Assembly: GCA_038065515.1 (NCBI GenBank)
Contig: JBBTQV010000003.1
Coordinates: 1 to 21,988, forward strand
DNA from: JAGOPO01 sp038065515
GTDB lineage: Bacteria > Patescibacteriota > Minisyncoccia > 2-02-FULL-40-12 > GWA2-44-9
Reading direction: 5' to 3'
DNA: 21,988 bases
This document shows, piece by piece, positions 19,671-21,988 of the stretch. Positions within the stretch are counted from its first letter, which is position 1. Every line of letters begins with the position of its first letter. Position numbers and translations under genes: made by a program. Below the pieces are notes generated by a model, which saw only the letters and a program-made list of their open reading frames with translations, was not told the origin of the DNA and searched no databases.

Positions 19671-20318
19671 CTACTGGCCGGCGGCAACCGCAGCCATAGC
19701 ATCTTTGTCGGCTTTCTCCTTGCGCTGGCGTGCACGGTCCAGACGCGTTTTGATGGCTTCGTTTTCCGGTGCCAATTTTGCGGCCGCCGTGAGAGCCTCA
19801 ACAGCATCGGCGTAGTTCTGTAGGCGCATATATACACGGGCAAGCCTGCTATAGAGGTCAACATCCTTGGGGTTTTGAGCGATTGCCACAATGAGTCGTT
19901 GTTCCTCCTGACGGAGCTGGTCAGGATCTTCCATGTCTATTTCATCCGGTTCCTCTTCGCGGCGAACGGCTTCCTCTTTGCGCTCTGCGACGATCTGTTC
20001 ATGCTGACGCCCCGTTTCCTCATGCACGCGGCGGACTTTCCTGATGACTTTGTCGGACACGCGGTCCAGCGATGACATCAGCAGCCGACCGCGGCGTAAT
20101 GCCTTCTCAAATTCCACCAACGCATTCCGGACATACTGTCGCCAAGGAACGGATTTCACGCGGTCGATCAGTTCCGGCGCATAATCGTGCAAAATGGTAT
20201 CGCCCATCTCGTGTGCCTCCGGTGTGAGCTTGCGCAAATACGGCATCTTCCGCCATACAATGACGGCGATGACTGCCAATGAACCAAGTGCGAGCGAGAA
20301 CGGAATAATGAGAAACAT
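19671..20318 (-). CDS. Membrane-anchored TPR protein
   Basis: A 215-residue protein. It has an N-terminal membrane helix (about residues 3-22, LIIPFSLALGSLAVIAVIVW), then a charged, probably coiled region (residues 70-140, rich in Arg and Glu, with AERKEEAVRREEEPDEIDME as an acidic stretch). About two tetratricopeptide repeats follow (residues 140-200, for example DVDLYSRLARVYMRLQNYADAVEAL). The TPR part faces the cytoplasm if the N-terminus is outside; topology is not certain. TPRs usually hold protein partners; none is identifiable here. It follows tsf by 28 nt without an SD and may be in the rpsB-tsf transcript. Confidence 0.78.
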   Translation of the reverse strand: MFLIIPFSLALGSLAVIAVIVWRKMPYLRKLTPEAHEMGDTILHDYAPELIDRVKSVPWRQYVRNALVEFEKALRRGRLLMSSLDRVSDKVIRKVRRVHEETGRQHEQIVAERKEEAVRREEEPDEIDMEDPDQLRQEEQRLIVAIAQNPKDVDLYSRLARVYMRLQNYADAVEALTAAAKLAPENEAIKTRLDRARQRKEKADKDAMAAVAAGQ

Positions 20319-20346
20319 GGTGTGTTGATATCAACGGTACCTGCCT

Positions 20347-20799
20347 CTACCCAATGGCGAGCACCGAAAATCCGGCGAGCTGGATATTCTCGCCGAGCTT
20401 GGCTATCGCCCGGTTGATAAACTCCTGCACGGTGATTTCGGGGTCTTTGACGAACGGTTGTATCAGCATCTCGGCAACATCCGCGGGGCGCATAGCGCTG
20501 GCATGCATTGCCAGATCGCGGACCATAGACTTAAAATCTTCGTTGCGCGCCACAAAATCGGTCTCGCAAGCCACTTGCACGATCGCGCCGACGCGTCCCG
20601 TGTTGTGTACATATGATCCGATTGCACCGTCCTTAACTTGCCGCTCGGATTTCTTCAATGCCGCTTCCCCCGCCTGGGATTTCAGTAAATCGACGGCTTT
20701 GTCTTTGTCCCCGCCGGTCTGATCCAGCGCATGCTTAATCTTGTCGAACGAAAGTCCGGTCTGTTCGCGCAGCTCCTTGATTGTTGAGACATCACTCAT
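20347..20799 (-). CDS. tsf: Elongation factor Ts, short form
   Basis: EF-Ts exchanges GDP for GTP on EF-Tu. The N-terminal UBA-like helices (IKELREQTGLSFDKIKHALDQTGGDKDKAVDLL, residues 7-40) are followed by the EF-Tu-contacting TDFVARNEDF (residues 80-89). The Phe of TDFVAR is the residue known to push on EF-Tu. It ends at QLAGFSVLAIG, residue 150. E. coli EF-Ts has 283 residues; here the second half of the core and the coiled-coil/C-terminal module are missing, as in other reduced EF-Ts forms. It starts 22 nt after rpsB, with no SD. Confidence 0.95.
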   Translation of the reverse strand: MSDVSTIKELREQTGLSFDKIKHALDQTGGDKDKAVDLLKSQAGEAALKKSERQVKDGAIGSYVHNTGRVGAIVQVACETDFVARNEDFKSMVRDLAMHASAMRPADVAEMLIQPFVKDPEITVQEFINRAIAKLGENIQLAGFSVLAIG

Positions 20800-20821
20800 G
20801 GATATATCCAGTATACACCCT

Positions 20822-21541
20822 CTACTTCTGTACTGCCTCCGCGAGTTCCGGTGCCTGTGTGTTCAAGTTGACGGTGATAGCATTCACGATAAGGTCGATG
20901 GCCTTCTTGGAGCGGTCGTTGGCGGGAATCACCTGCTGAAGACCGGCCGGATTCGCATCGGTGTTGGCGATGGCGATAATCTTCACGCCCATCTTACGCG
21001 CCTCATGAATGGCCAGCGCGCCTTCCTTGACCGATGCCACAAATACCATATCAGGCATTCGGGTCAGCTTCTTCAGCCCCGCAAAATTGCGCGACATCTC
21101 TGCCAGCTCACGAGTGAGTTCGAGCTGTTCTTTCTTCGTGTATTTTTCCCATGCGCCGGTCGCCTTTTCCTCTTCCAACTGCACCAAGCGCTTCACGCGA
21201 CCGTTGATAATCTTGAAATTGGTCAGCGTACCTCCCAGCCAGCGGTCCATGACAAACGGCATGTTCGCCTTCTCCGCCAGTGCAAGCACCGACTCCTGCG
21301 ACTGCTTGGTTGGCGCCACAAACAACACCAAACCACCTCCCTGCAGGGTTGTGTTGAGCGCGGAGATAGCCGCCTGCAGCGCTTCCTGTGTTTTCAGCAG
21401 GTCGATGAGGCAGATGCCGTCACGGACTGAAAACACATACTGCCCCATCTTGGGGTTGAATACCGTGCGCTTGCGGCCGAAGTGCATACCGGCCTGCAAC
21501 ATCTCTTCGTACTGAATAAGCGGTGCCTGTTCTTTTGTCAT
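20822..21541 (-). CDS. rpsB: Ribosomal protein uS2
   Basis: A 239-residue 30S protein. The expected pattern is present: MLQAGMHFGRKRTVFNPKM near the start, VRDGICLIDLLKT, GGGLVLFVAPTKQSQE, MPFVMDRWLGGTLTNFK, and MPDMVFVASVKEGALAIHEARKMG (residues 165-190). The NTDANPAGLQQVIPANDRSKKAI signature ends the core (quoted in short segments). I chose the ATG at 21541, which matches the usual start; the longer frame lies in the leader. There is no SD (context ACGACCAATAATG). It heads an operon with tsf and is preceded by a structured leader of about 110 nt. Confidence 0.97.
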   Translation of the reverse strand: MTKEQAPLIQYEEMLQAGMHFGRKRTVFNPKMGQYVFSVRDGICLIDLLKTQEALQAAISALNTTLQGGGLVLFVAPTKQSQESVLALAEKANMPFVMDRWLGGTLTNFKIINGRVKRLVQLEEEKATGAWEKYTKKEQLELTRELAEMSRNFAGLKKLTRMPDMVFVASVKEGALAIHEARKMGVKIIAIANTDANPAGLQQVIPANDRSKKAIDLIVNAITVNLNTQAPELAEAVQK

Positions 21542-21650
21542 TATTGGTCGTGTACGGTGCCGTGCTCCCTCGGGGGATGGTATGAGGCGTTTCGGGGCCT
21601 TCTGGGCCGAGACACCCCGCACTACCGAACAAATCATTGAGTTATTAGCC
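21542..21650 (-). promoter_or_regulatory. Structured leader of rpsB
   Basis: A roughly 109-nt leader with GC-rich inverted repeats, for example CGGCCC/GGCCCCG near its middle and GTACGG near the 5' end with CCGTAC near the 3' end. uS2 represses its own operon through its leader in several bacteria; whether it does here is inference. I do not recognise a named RNA family. Confidence 0.4.
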
Positions 21651-21655
21651 CGTAC

Positions 21656-21684
21656 AGACTAGCAGATTCGCCCTCTTTTTACAA
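21656..21684 (-). promoter_or_regulatory. Promoter of rpsB
   Basis: On the minus strand TTGTAA (21679-21684), a 17-nt spacer and TAGTCT (21656-21661). It lies back-to-back with the bL31 promoter. Confidence 0.55.
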
Positions 21685-21693
21685 GAGGCACGC

Positions 21694-21722
21694 TGGACAT
21701 CAGCCCCGCCCCATGCTATACT
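21694..21722 (+). promoter_or_regulatory. Promoter of rpmE
   Basis: TGGACA (21694-21699), a 17-nt spacer and TATACT (21717-21722). The ATG of rpmE begins 10 nt after the -10, so the transcript has a leader of three bases or none. Confidence 0.85.
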
Positions 21723-21731
21723 GCCCTAGCT

Positions 21732-21956
21732 ATGAAATCCGATATCCACCCCACCTATCATCCTAAAGCAAAGGTTGCCTGCGCGTGCGGCAACAAGTTT
21801 GAAGTCGGCTCAACCCGCGAATCTTTACATGCCAGCATCTGTTCCGCCTGCCACCCGTTCTATACCGGGACTGAAAAGATTGCCGACACCCGCGGCCGCG
21901 TCGACCGCTTCAAAAAGCGTTTGGCGAAGAGCCTCCCGACCTCAAAGAAGAGATAG
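21732..21956 (+). CDS. rpmE: Ribosomal protein bL31
   Basis: A 74-residue 50S protein starting MKSDIHPTYHPKAKVACACG. The zinc-type Cys set is CACG (two Cys, residues 17-19) and CSACHPFYTG (residues 37-46), the hallmark of the C+ form. It ends in a basic tail (RFKKRLAKSLPTSKKR). The length is normal. There is no SD and hardly any leader, so initiation is probably leaderless. The next gene starts at the base after its stop. Confidence 0.96.
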   Translation: MKSDIHPTYHPKAKVACACGNKFEVGSTRESLHASICSACHPFYTGTEKIADTRGRVDRFKKRLAKSLPTSKKR

Positions 21957-21988
21957 ATGGCTGATTACGACTGGAAACAGTGGCAGCA
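21957..21988 (+). CDS. Start of an unidentified gene, cut by the window edge
   Basis: An ATG directly follows the bL31 stop (TAGATG) and opens a frame reading MADYDWKQWQ up to the window end. The tight spacing suggests an operon with rpmE. Ten residues are too few to identify the product. Confidence 0.55.
   Translation, partial: MADYDWKQWQ

Overview
The window reads as a chromosomal segment of a Patescibacteria (Candidate Phyla Radiation) bacterium, probably of the Parcubacteria type. This is an inference from gene content. EF-Ts is very short, MurF lacks its usual N-terminal domain, there is a phosphatase-like/one-helix/beta-propeller membrane protein, core genes lack Shine-Dalgarno (SD) sequences, and a very small group I intron sits in a tRNA gene. 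TGA is used as a stop (ftsI and rsmH end in TGA), so the code is standard. Coding sequence is GC-rich, with AT-rich islands in some spacers and in one homing-endonuclease gene.

Layout. 1-774: two small unknown genes, each with an SD and a terminator. 784-5540, minus strand: a division and cell-wall operon, mraZ-rsmH-ftsL-ftsI-murF, preceded by a promoter, MraZ-type operator boxes and a hairpin-rich spacer (5541-5807). 5808-6660: tRNA-Val followed by a HAD-family gene. 6649-9353: a winged-helix/nucleotidyltransferase-like gene, divergent from the phosphatase-like/propeller membrane protein. 9389-9698: an autonomous gene for a small two-helix membrane protein. 9711-10927: rplJ-rplL with an L10 leader and attenuator. 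10929-11341: an unknown gene. 11481-15017: mltG and a polytopic O-antigen-ligase-like/TPR protein. 15073-18031: a MerR-like HTH gene, a phage-like metallophosphoesterase, an ASCH protein, tRNA-Trp with a Cys/His protein, bL33, and an unknown gene. 18065-19621: a tRNA island, Thr(UGU), LAGLIDADG gene, Tyr, GIY-YIG gene, Thr(GGU) with a group I intron. 19671-21541: rpsB, tsf and a membrane-anchored TPR gene. 21732-21988: bL31 and the first codons of another gene.

Three threads stand out. First, the tRNAs: Trp and Tyr both carry A18 with G55 in place of the near-universal G18 with U55. A 182-nt group I intron interrupts tRNA-Thr(GGU), and a LAGLIDADG reading frame stops on the anticodon of tRNA-Tyr. 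Second, all five tRNAs have a short same-strand gene within 50 nt of their 3' end. Third, two kinds of gene are visible. Core genes lack an SD, and some are probably leaderless. About nine short accessory genes have a purine-rich SD and their own terminator, and several have their own promoter, like phage morons. The tRNA skeleton Thr-Tyr-Thr, then rpmG, then Trp, with rplJL elsewhere in the window, looks like a broken-up remnant of the ancestral tufB-secE-rplKAJL neighbourhood.
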